A stretch of DNA of 64,000 nt from Pseudoxanthomonas sangjuensis (GTDB lineage: Bacteria > Pseudomonadota > Gammaproteobacteria > Xanthomonadales > Xanthomonadaceae), in contig NZ_PDWR01000002.1 of NCBI RefSeq assembly GCF_010211755.1, positions 1-64,000 on the forward strand, in the 5' to 3' direction. A model generated the notes under the pieces. The model worked only from the letters and a program-made list of their open reading frames with translations. It did not search any database and had not been told where the DNA came from. Positions 41,291 through 49,600 of this stretch are shown piece after piece (position 1 is the stretch's first letter; every line of letters begins with the position of its first letter). Made by a program: the position numbers and the translations under genes.

Positions 41291-41527
41291 TCAGCCGCCG
41301 CAACCGCCGCAGCACACGGAAGGAATCGGGTCGATGTCGGCCAGGGCGACGCGGTAGCCGGATCTGCCGAGGGCGTCGACGAGTTCGGCCGGCAGGGCGA
41401 TGGTCATCACCCGCAGGCGGGAGAGGGCATCGATGTCGACGATGGCGGAAGGGTCGATTTCGCGCAGTGCCTCTTCGATCCGGGCGATGTCGGGCCGCGT
41501 ATCGTTGATCCAGACATGGAATTCCAT
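41291..41527 (-). CDS. Small protein with a CCGGCGG C-terminus
   Basis: A 78-residue protein beginning MEFHVWINDTRPDI and ending VCCGGCGG. The body alternates strands and helices in a beta-alpha-beta pattern that could be ferredoxin-like, as in metal-carrying domains, but I recognise no family. Three cysteines are packed into the last eight residues, so metal or thiol chemistry is plausible. It lies 92 bases downstream of azurin on the same strand. Confidence 0.55.
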   Translation of the reverse strand: MEFHVWINDTRPDIARIEEALREIDPSAIVDIDALSRLRVMTIALPAELVDALGRSGYRVALADIDPIPSVCCGGCGG

Positions 41528-41619
41528 GGGGTCGCTCCTGGGTTCGGGGATGGCGCCGGTACCGTCGTGCCGCGCGTGCGCCGACGCATTGGGTCGGCGC
41601 ACGCGCGGGCGGACCGGGA

Positions 41620-42075
41620 TCACTTGGTGACGATGAGCTTGCCCTTCATCATCGTGTAGTGGCCGGGGAAGCTGCAGTAGAAGCTGTAGTCGCCGCCCGC
41701 CGTCAGCTTCTTGCCGGGGAAGGTGATCTTGGCCTTCTGGCCGCCGCCGATCAGCGTGGTCGCGGCGATCACCCGCGCGTCGCCCTTCGGCACGTAGTTG
41801 TTGGCGGCACCGGCCTTGACCGCGTCGCGGGAGATGCCGGCCATGTCGGCGGTGGTCGATACCACGACGTTGTGGCCCATCGCGGCGGCCGGCAGCTTGC
41901 CGGTGTGGGTCAGCTCGATGGTGATGGTGGGGCAGCTGGCCGAGACCGTCGCTTCCTTCAGGTCGAACTGCATGGCGTCGTTGCCCTTGAGGGCGACGGT
42001 GCAGTTGCCGGCGGCCTGGGCCATGCCGGCGGCGCCGAGCAGTGCGAGGGCGATCAGGGATTGTGCGAGTTTCAT
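41620..42075 (-). CDS. azu: Azurin
   Basis: A 151-residue periplasmic type-1 copper protein that carries electrons, here probably to the nitrite reductase NirK. The signal peptide ends MAQA (cut near residue 21). Copper ligands are H68, C134, H139 and M143 (CSFPGHYTMM), and a disulfide is expected between C25 and C48. The 5- and 4-residue ligand spacings match azurin. An AAGGAG ribosome-binding site lies 7 bases before the chosen start. It follows nirK, nirV and an SCO gene on the same strand. Confidence 0.96.
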   Translation of the reverse strand: MKLAQSLIALALLGAAGMAQAAGNCTVALKGNDAMQFDLKEATVSASCPTITIELTHTGKLPAAAMGHNVVVSTTADMAGISRDAVKAGAANNYVPKGDARVIAATTLIGGGQKAKITFPGKKLTAGGDYSFYCSFPGHYTMMKGKLIVTK

Positions 42076-42119
42076 CGTGTACTCCTTGGTTGTGGGGTGA
42101 GGGAAATCGTTGCTTGGGT

Positions 42120-42698
42120 TCATTGCGGGTTCGCCAGCAGCGCCTTGACCTCGGCGACGAACGCCGGCTCGGCGGCGATGCCCGCGACTTCGGTGCGCGC
42201 GCGGACGACGCCGTCGGCATCCAGCAGCACCAGCACGCTGGTGTGGTTGATGCTACCGTCCTCGCGCGGGCGGTATTTCACGCCGAGCACGCTGGCGATG
42301 GCGCGCACGTCGTCCGGCCCGGGGCGCAGGAAGCGCCAGTCGGCCGGGGCGCGGTGCCGGCGCGCGGTTTCGTCCAGCACCGCTGCGGTATCGCGCGCGG
42401 GGTCCAGGGTCACCATGACCACGTCCAGCCGCGCGCGCTCGGCCGGCGGCAGTTGCGACTGCACGTTCTTCGCGCTTTCGATGATCAGCGGGCAGGTCAT
42501 CCGGCATTGCGCGTAGAACATCGAGACCAGCTTCGGGCGCCCGCGCAGCTGCGCCCACTGCAGCGGCCGGCCATGCTGGTCGACGAGGCTGGCCTGCAGG
42601 TGGTACAGCGATTCGCCGGGCAGCGCCTGTGCCTGCGCGGCGGCGTGGCCAAGGCCGAGACCCAGGCCGATCAACAGGAAGAGGGCGGGGATTTTCAT
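42120..42698 (-). CDS. SCO1/SenC-family copper chaperone
   Basis: A 192-residue exported thioredoxin-fold protein that supplies copper or reduces cysteines in copper enzymes. It has a signal peptide (about residues 1-24), the CxxxC metal motif at C65 and C69 (AQCRMTC) and the conserved histidine at H152 (INHTS). In this block it probably helps load NirK or azurin with copper, by inference from position. It overlaps the start of the upstream nirV gene by four bases. Confidence 0.9.
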   Translation of the reverse strand: MKIPALFLLIGLGLGLGHAAAQAQALPGESLYHLQASLVDQHGRPLQWAQLRGRPKLVSMFYAQCRMTCPLIIESAKNVQSQLPPAERARLDVVMVTLDPARDTAAVLDETARRHRAPADWRFLRPGPDDVRAIASVLGVKYRPREDGSINHTSVLVLLDADGVVRARTEVAGIAAEPAFVAEVKALLANPQ

Positions 42699-43459
42699 GG
42701 CTGGCTCCTAGCGCAGCGGAAACCGAGGTTGCCGAGGGTGGCTTGCGGCGGCAGCGCCGACAGCAGGATGAAGCGCTTGACCACGGCGTAGTCGGCGGAA
42801 TCGTTGAAGGCCAGCGCGCTGGCGCCGCAATACTGCACGCGGTCGCCGTCGTCCTGGCCGCGGCGGTCGCCATCGCCGAGCAGCGAAGCGAAGTCGTCGC
42901 TCCATTCCCAGTTCGCGCCGTGCATGCCATACACGCCATAAGCGTTCGCCGGCGCGTCCTTGGCCGCATCCAGCGCGTGCGGCGTGCCGTCGTTGGCCCG
43001 GCGGGCGCGCCATTGCCGGTCGCCGCGCGCATCCTTGCGCGTCGCATCGGCCGCGGCCACGTACTCCCATTCCAGGAAGGTCGGCAGGCGCGCCTGCTGC
43101 GCGCGGCAATAGGCGTCGGCGGCGTACCAGTTCACGTGCACGACCGGGGCATCCGGATCGACGCCGGCGCCGGGCGCATCGGCCTGGAGCCAGTGGCCCA
43201 GGTAGCCGGGGCTGGAAAACACCTTCGGCACGCGGTCGCGCCGCCACTGCGGATGTTCCGCGACGAAGGCGGCGAAATCGGCGTTGCTGACCGGCCGTGC
43301 CATCAGCGAGAACGAGGCCACCGGCACCGTGCTGGCGGCCTCTTCGAAACGCACCGAGGAACGGAAATCCCCGCCCGCGATCACCCGGTATTCGCCGGCA
43401 CCGGCGGCCAGCGCCGGTGCAAGGGCCAGGATGAAGCTCAGGAGCAGTTTCCGTTCCAT
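42695..43459 (-). CDS. nirV: NirV-like formylglycine-generating-enzyme-fold protein
   Basis: A 254-residue exported protein of the FGE/SUMF1 fold, the kind found next to nirK and called NirV. A signal peptide covers about residues 1-21. The family core includes PVVHVNWYAADAYCRAQQARLPTFLEWEYVA and the closing NLGFRCAR. Only one cysteine (in QYCGA) sits where active FGE has a pair, so sulfatase-type activation seems unlikely. It starts 9 bases after nirK ends. The role is unproven; assistance in NirK maturation is the usual suggestion. Confidence 0.85.
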   Translation of the reverse strand: MERKLLLSFILALAPALAAGAGEYRVIAGGDFRSSVRFEEAASTVPVASFSLMARPVSNADFAAFVAEHPQWRRDRVPKVFSSPGYLGHWLQADAPGAGVDPDAPVVHVNWYAADAYCRAQQARLPTFLEWEYVAAADATRKDARGDRQWRARRANDGTPHALDAAKDAPANAYGVYGMHGANWEWSDDFASLLGDGDRRGQDDGDRVQYCGASALAFNDSADYAVVKRFILLSALPPQATLGNLGFRCARSQP

Positions 43460-43468
43460 GGTGTTTCC

Positions 43469-44539
43469 TTACTTGCCGGCCTCGGCCTCGGCCTCGGCCT
43501 GCGGGTACTCGATGTCGTGCTGCTGGCCGCTGTAGATCTCCGGCTTCTTCTCGCCATCGACCTTGAGGATGCCCAGCGCGCCCTTGTGGAAGGCGCGGAA
43601 GATGCTGTGGTCGACCAGCACGAAGTTGCCGGGCACGTCGGCCTTGAACTCGACGATGGCCGAACCACCGGCCGGGATCAGCGTGGTCTGCACGTTCTCC
43701 TGGAACTTGGTGCCGCCTTCGGTGTAGACCTTGTCGAAGATCTCGCCGATGACGTGGAAGCTGGACACCAGGTTCGGGCCGCCATTGCCGACGAACATGC
43801 GGATCTTCTCGCCGGCCTTGGCCTGCAGCGCGTTGTCGCCGGTCAGCGCGCCGACCGAGCCGTTGAACACCACGTAATCCGGATGTTCGGCGATGCCCTT
43901 CTCGAGGCTGAACGGTTGCAGGCCCGGTTCGCCATTCGCGCCTTCGGTGTAGAAGTCGCCCTGCATGATGTAGAACTCCTTGTCCACCGGCGCCAGCCCT
44001 TCCTCGGGCTCGACCAGGATCATGCCGTACATGCCGTTGGCCACGTGCATGGCCACCGGGGCCATCGCGCAGTGATAAACGTACAGGCCCGGGTTCATCG
44101 CCTTGAACGTGAACTGCGTTTCGTGGCCGGGCAGGGTGAAGGTGGCCTCCGCGCCGCCGCCCTGGCCGGTGACGGCGTGCAGGTCGATGTTGTGCGACAT
44201 GTGCGAGTCGTGGCGGTTCTTGAGCTTGAACTCGACCGTGTCGCCCTGGCGCACGCGGATGAAGCTGCCCGGCACCGAGCCGCCGAAGGTCCAGAAGTTG
44301 TAGGTGACGCCATCGGCCAGGCGCATGTCCTTCTCGATCATTTCCAGATCGACGACGACCTTGGCCGGAACCTTGCGCGTGATCGGCGGCGGCACCATTG
44401 GCGGTGCGGTCAGCACCGCCTGGATCGTCTCCAGCGGCGCGTCCGCGGCGGCCTTGGCGGCGATGGCCGGGCCGGCGAACGCGGCGGCGATGGCGCCGGC
44501 TAGGGCGCAGCGGAACAGCATGCGGTTCGGGCGTTTCAT
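43469..44539 (-). CDS. nirK: Copper-containing nitrite reductase
   Basis: A 356-residue periplasmic enzyme that reduces nitrite to nitric oxide. The signal peptide ends at about residue 28 (AIAA). Type-1 copper ligands are H116, C157, H165 and M170; type-2 ligands are H121, H156 and H311; the catalytic pair is D119 and H262. The tail after residue 335 ends in repeated EAEAEA. The ribosome-binding site AAGGAAA precedes the chosen ATG. Two FNR-type boxes lie 61 and 121 bases upstream. Confidence 0.97.
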   Translation of the reverse strand: MKRPNRMLFRCALAGAIAAAFAGPAIAAKAAADAPLETIQAVLTAPPMVPPPITRKVPAKVVVDLEMIEKDMRLADGVTYNFWTFGGSVPGSFIRVRQGDTVEFKLKNRHDSHMSHNIDLHAVTGQGGGAEATFTLPGHETQFTFKAMNPGLYVYHCAMAPVAMHVANGMYGMILVEPEEGLAPVDKEFYIMQGDFYTEGANGEPGLQPFSLEKGIAEHPDYVVFNGSVGALTGDNALQAKAGEKIRMFVGNGGPNLVSSFHVIGEIFDKVYTEGGTKFQENVQTTLIPAGGSAIVEFKADVPGNFVLVDHSIFRAFHKGALGILKVDGEKKPEIYSGQQHDIEYPQAEAEAEAGK

Positions 44540-44599
44540 GGCGTTTTTCCTTGGCTTGTCGTGATGGAGACAAGCTAGGGCCGGCAGGCGCGACGGGCC

Positions 44600-44613
44600 T
44601 TGATTTGCATCAA
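44600..44613 (-). promoter_or_regulatory. FNR/ANR box upstream of nirK (proximal)
   Basis: TTGATTTGCATCAA is a perfect TTGAT-N4-ATCAA palindrome of the FNR/ANR/DNR type. Its centre is about 67 bases upstream of the nirK ATG, so a class II placement at -41.5 would give a leader of about 25 bases that includes the ribosome-binding site. Confidence 0.9.
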
Positions 44614-44659
44614 TCGCACGGTGCCGCGACGCGCATCGGGACGTGTTTCCGCAAGCGGC

Positions 44660-44673
44660 TTGACTTGCGTCAA
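44660..44673 (-). promoter_or_regulatory. FNR/ANR-type box upstream of nirK (distal)
   Basis: TTGACTTGCGTCAA is a perfect palindrome of the FNR type with C/G in place of T/A at the inner position. It lies 60 bases from the proximal box centre to centre, close to six helical turns, which could allow side-by-side binding. Confidence 0.7.
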
Positions 44674-44764
44674 GCGGCATCGCCGATGCGGGCGGCCGCG
44701 CGGTCGCGCCGCGCGATGCGCGGCGTGCGATGCGATCGGGAATCCGGCAGGCGGTTTGCGCGGA

Positions 44765-45166
44765 TCAGGGCGCCAGGTACAGCAGCAGGCCCAGCGGATG
44801 GTGCATCCGGGCGATGCCGTAGACCTGCAGGAAGCACAGCAGCGCCGCGCCGGCCAGGATCGCGCGGGCGGCGGTCGTGCGCCGCGGGCGGAACGCGGCG
44901 ATGCCCAGCACGACGTAGCAGGCGACGAAGCCGATCTTCACCAGCAGCCAGCCATTGGCGAACATGCCGGCGGGCAGGATGGTCAGCAGCATCAGCGCGG
45001 CGGTCAGCAGCACCGTATCGACGCTGTAGCTGAGGTAGCGCACGGCCGCCGCGCGCGGCCAGCGCATGCCGGCAAGCAGCGCCAGCGCGCGCAACGCGAA
45101 GAACGCGCCGCTGGAAAGCGCCGCGTACATGTGGACCAGCTTGATCCAGGGGTAGAACTCGATCAT
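44765..45166 (-). CDS. SirB2-family membrane protein
   Basis: A 133-residue hydrophobic protein with four predicted membrane helices, beginning MIEFYPWIKLVHMYAALSSG and containing the KLVH and GMHH-like (RMHHPLG) patterns of the SirB family. The histidines could bind haem, but function is not known. It starts 5 bases after the nnrS stop on the same strand, so the two are co-transcribed. Confidence 0.85.
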   Translation of the reverse strand: MIEFYPWIKLVHMYAALSSGAFFALRALALLAGMRWPRAAAVRYLSYSVDTVLLTAALMLLTILPAGMFANGWLLVKIGFVACYVVLGIAAFRPRRTTAARAILAGAALLCFLQVYGIARMHHPLGLLLYLAP

Positions 45167-45171
45167 GCCTC

Positions 45172-46404
45172 TTATCCGGGGCGTCCGTCGGCGCGCGGGC
45201 TCAGGTAGATCCAGCCGATGCGCGCCACCCACGGCAGCAATGCTAGCAGCCAGCCGAACGCGGCCGCCACCTGCCAGCCCCAGGCGTCCGGCGCGATCTC
45301 CGCCACCACGCGCATCACCGCGACGGCCTGCAGCGCGAAGAAGGCGAACCACGCGGGCCTGGTCATCACCAGCGGGCGCCCAGAATGCCCCTGCGTCACC
45401 CGCGTGACCATCGCCACCAGCACGCTGCCGAAGAAGCCGATGAACATCGCGTGCATCGGCGCGCGGCCCAGCACGAAGGCATCGCTGGCCAGGTAGACCA
45501 GGCTCTGCGTCACGTACAGCGCGAAGGTGATCGGCAGCCATGCGCAGCCGATGAACAGCACCGCCAGCAATCCGGGCATCCTGCCGCGCGGCCACCAGCG
45601 CCACAGCGCGCATGCGGTCAGCGCCAGCAACGGCAGGTCGGCCAGCCACAACCACGCATAGGCGTGGGCGAGCTCCAGCGCCAGGTGCAGCAGCAATCCG
45701 GCCCACGCGGCCGCCAGCCACCACAACGGCCGCCACGGCCGGTAGCCGGGCACCACGTTGCCGGCGAAGAACGGGAACATGCGATGCGCCACGGTCAGGT
45801 AGATCGGCAGCAGCAGGCCGATGCCGCCCAGCTTGATGCTGGCGAAGGCCAGCCACGCGTTGCCGCCCAGCGCGAAGGCGACGAAGCACAGCAGGCCGAC
45901 ATAGCCCAGGCACAGCGCGGCGAAGCACGAGCGCGCATGCCAGGTAACACCGCGTTCGCGCAGCAGCAGGCGGCCCAACGTCGACAGGCCGGCGCTCCAG
46001 CCGGCCACCGACAGGATCAGGCCGACGGTGTAGCCGACCTCCCAGCCGGCGGTCGCCAGCAGCAGCGCCAGTTGCCCGCCCATCAGTCCGGCGCCGACCG
46101 GCGCATAGCGCCAGCGCGACAGGTCCGGCAGGCCCATCCAGCGCGGGAACACGGTCAGCAGGAAGCCGAACACGAAACTCGGCAGCACCAGGTACTGCAT
46201 CAGGAAGGCGTGCAGCCAGCCGGCATAGACCGGCGTCTCCGGCATGGTCCAACCGCCGCGCAGCGACGCCAGCCACAGTGCCCACCACCCCATCGCCAGC
46301 AGCAGGTTGCCGGCGCCGATGAAGAACATCAGGCGATGCGGCGCCTGCAGCAGGTGCAAGGGGGAAAGTGGGGCGCGGCGTGTCGGCAGGGGTTCAATGT
46401 GCAT
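45172..46404 (-). CDS. nnrS: NnrS-family haem-copper membrane protein
   Basis: A 410-residue protein with about 12 membrane helices, of the NnrS family linked to nitric-oxide tolerance in denitrifiers. Conserved patterns include GWLHAFLMQYLVLPSFVFGFLLTVFPRW near residue 65 and the C-terminal MHAMFIGFFGSVLVAMVTRVTQGHSGR. It lacks a clear ribosome-binding site before its start. An FNR-type box lies 35 bases upstream. It pairs with SirB2, as in several denitrification clusters. Confidence 0.92.
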   Translation of the reverse strand: MHIEPLPTRRAPLSPLHLLQAPHRLMFFIGAGNLLLAMGWWALWLASLRGGWTMPETPVYAGWLHAFLMQYLVLPSFVFGFLLTVFPRWMGLPDLSRWRYAPVGAGLMGGQLALLLATAGWEVGYTVGLILSVAGWSAGLSTLGRLLLRERGVTWHARSCFAALCLGYVGLLCFVAFALGGNAWLAFASIKLGGIGLLLPIYLTVAHRMFPFFAGNVVPGYRPWRPLWWLAAAWAGLLLHLALELAHAYAWLWLADLPLLALTACALWRWWPRGRMPGLLAVLFIGCAWLPITFALYVTQSLVYLASDAFVLGRAPMHAMFIGFFGSVLVAMVTRVTQGHSGRPLVMTRPAWFAFFALQAVAVMRVVAEIAPDAWGWQVAAAFGWLLALLPWVARIGWIYLSPRADGRPG

Positions 46405-46438
46405 GTGCCCAGTCTGGGCGACATGCGTGCAACGCGCC

Positions 46439-46452
46439 TTGACATGGGTCAG
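46439..46452 (-). promoter_or_regulatory. FNR/ANR-type box upstream of nnrS
   Basis: TTGACATGGGTCAG matches the FNR-type half-sites TTGAC and GTCAG/A. Its centre lies 41 bases before the nnrS start codon, so a class II promoter here would start transcription almost at the ATG. Confidence 0.75.
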
Positions 46453-46665
46453 GTGGGGCTACTTTGGGAGGGCGTTCACGAAGTTTCCGGACACCGTTTC
46501 CGCCGTTTCGGATATGGGATCGCCCAAGCGGAAGTGTTTCGGGTACCGCCCGTGGCATCCTCAATGCGCGGGTGACCGATATTGGCGTTGCCGTACGCCG
46601 GATGGCTGGGCTATATGTCGCAGCTCGAACGCGGCATGAAGCCGAAGTCGGTGGAAAGGGGATAT

Positions 46666-49600
46666 ATGCGCAACATGGGGTGGATGCTGCTATTGACGGC
46701 ATGGGCGGGCAGTTTGTTCGGTACGGATGTATTGGCGCAGTCGTCAGGTGATTCGCAGGCGGAAGCGGGCTCCCTGTCCGAGCCGCCCACAGATCAGGTC
46801 TCCCCGATGGCGGTAGGCGTAGGAGGTGGATCGGATCCGCAGACCGCCCTGATGACGGTGGTCGAGCCAAAACTGGAAGTCAGTCTGTCCCCTCTGGACG
46901 ACAGCTACGACCCTGCTACCGGCACGGTCACCTTCTCGGCCACGGACATTTCGCTGCCAGGGAACTTCGCCATCCCGGTTGAGCTCAGCCGCTGGGTTCC
47001 GTCGGATGATTCCGATACCGGAGGGCCTGGCACCTGGAAGTGGAACATTCCGTTCATTCGCGGCAACTACCTGGATGTCAAGGATGGACACAGCGATACC
47101 GGCTGGGATTGGGGCTACAACACTTGGCGGCATGGCAAGAACTGCAGCGGCAGTGCGGACAGTGTCGTCAACAACAACGGCGACCTGATCGCGGCCGAAG
47201 CCTATTGGAATGGCAAGTTGCTGCATATCCCCGGCGTCACGTCGGAGACCTTCCTGGTCGCTACTGGCGGGCAGCAGGTCACCAAGTCGAATTTCAAGAT
47301 CACAGGTTGCATCAACAACGCTTCCGGGCAAGAGGGCATCGTCGTCGCCGGGCCGGATGGCCTGACCTACACCTTCAACCAGATCAAGAGCTACTACAAC
47401 AACAAGGCCGCGCTCAAGGATCCTATCGTCCGCACGCGCCTGTTGATGGTGACGAAGATCGAGGACCGCTTCGGCAATCACGTCGATTACAGCTATACCG
47501 ATGGCAAGTTGATCCAGATCAGCGCTTCAGATGGTCGAGTCATCACCATTGCCTACAACGCATCTGGCGCAACGGCTTCCGCCAACGGCAGGACATGGAC
47601 CTATGCCGACGATGTCGTCACATTGCCTGATGGGGTCGGTCAGTGGAAATACGAAGGATTGCCCGCCGTCGCGTTCAAGCCCAATGGCATTGGCAGCTAC
47701 AGCCAGCAATTCCGGATAGCGACTGGCGAGCCAAATCTGATTCCGGGTTGCTCGGTCGCCACGGGCGATTACACCGTCAAGGTAACGAGCCCCGGCGGGC
47801 TGCTGACGACCTATCTCTTCCGGGACACCATTCATTACCGTGCCAACGTCGAGCCCTATCTCTACTACGATGTCTACGCGCAGGGTTACGTCATTTCCCG
47901 GTCGGTAAATTGCACGATCGCACGGTCGCTTGTCAGTAGAAGCATTTCGGGGCCAGGCATCACGGCGGCAACCTGGAACTACCAGTACTCCGGCAACCGC
48001 GGGACCTATACCGCTTCCAGCGGTCTCAACGACTTCCTGACTGGTCCCTTCGACCTGCCCGTGCCAGCCGTGGGCGGCTACCCGAGTCCGATCACGGCCG
48101 GCAATGCGGTCAACTACCGCAGCACAACCGTCAGCGGACCCGACAAGAAAATCGTGTTTTACATCGATCGCCAGTCGGACACGATCAGCGAGAACCGTAC
48201 CATCGCCCAGGATGTACTCAATGCGGCGGGAAACCAACTGTTGCAGCGAACGGAATATACCTTTGCCCTGGGTAACTTGGTGGGACAGCATGGGCTTGAC
48301 CAGCCGGTCAACGGTTATCAGCTCATGTACCGCATCAATCAGACGCAGATAACAGACAAGTACTACGTCAGTGGTGGTACGGACACCTACGTCACGACTT
48401 CCAGCAATTACGATGCCTACGGTTACCCCCTGAGCAGCCAGGAGTCAAACAGCTTCAGCAGCAACGTGCGCACGGTGGAGAAGACCTACCTCCACGACAC
48501 GACCAACGGCCTGATTGGCCTGCCGTTGACCGAAAAAGTCAACGGCATCACTGCAGTGGAAAACCGCTACAACGCGCTGGGCCAGCGGGACTGGACTAAG
48601 GCTTTCGGCAAGCTGCAGCAGACTCTGACCTACGACGTCAGTTCCAGCGTGGCCAGCGGCCAGCGCGGCACGTTGAAGACGGTCAAAGACGGCAATAACA
48701 ACGTCACCACTTACACCAACTGGAAGCGTGGCATCCCGCAAACCGCTGCCTTTGCCGATGGCAAGACGAAGTCGGTGACAGTCGACGGCAATGGCTGGAT
48801 CGTATCGATCACCGACGAGAACGGCGCCGGATATACGACCAACTATGGCTATGACGCGATGGGCCGGCTGGCCAGCACCGCCTATCCGACCGGCGACACC
48901 ACGGCCTGGAACACCACCACCCAAGTATTCGAGAAGGTAGCCAGTAGCGAGTACGGCATTGCCGCCGGGCACTGGCGGCAGACCATCAGCACCGGCAACG
49001 GCAAGAAGATCAGCTACTTCGATGCCCTGTGGCGTCCGCTGGTGGTGCGCGAGTACGACGCGGCCAACGTGGCCGGCACCCAGCGCTTCCAGCGCTTCAC
49101 CTACGACCACGAGGGCCGGGTGACCTTTGCGGCGTACCCGGGCACGACCGATGCGCTAAGCACCGGCACCTGGACCGAATACGACGCGCTGGGCCGGGTC
49201 ACGTCGGTGTCCCAGGACAGCGAGCAGGGTCTGCTGATCTCCACTACAGCCTATTTGGCTGGACTCAAGATCCGGGCGACAGCGCCCAATGGCAGCCAGA
49301 CCACGACCACCTTCAAGGCTTACGGCCAACCGACGACCGATTGGCCGGTGCTGGTCGCGCACCCGGAAGGGGCCTATACCCACATCACCCGCGATGCGTT
49401 CGGCAAGCCGACCCGGATCCGGCGCAGCAACAGCAGTAGCCCGACCGGCGGCACGGTGGCGATCAACCGGGACTACGCCTACAACGCCAACCAGGAACTG
49501 TGCCGCGCGGTGGAGCCGGAGACCGGGGCCACGCTGATGGGCTACGACGGGGCGGGCAACCTGAAGTGGAGCGCGGCGGGGCTGGGCAGCACGCAGGCCT

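Noticed and set aside
46582-46665. TTG start 28 codons upstream of the RHS start
   Set aside because: The later ATG has a good ribosome-binding site and puts the signal peptide at the N-terminus.
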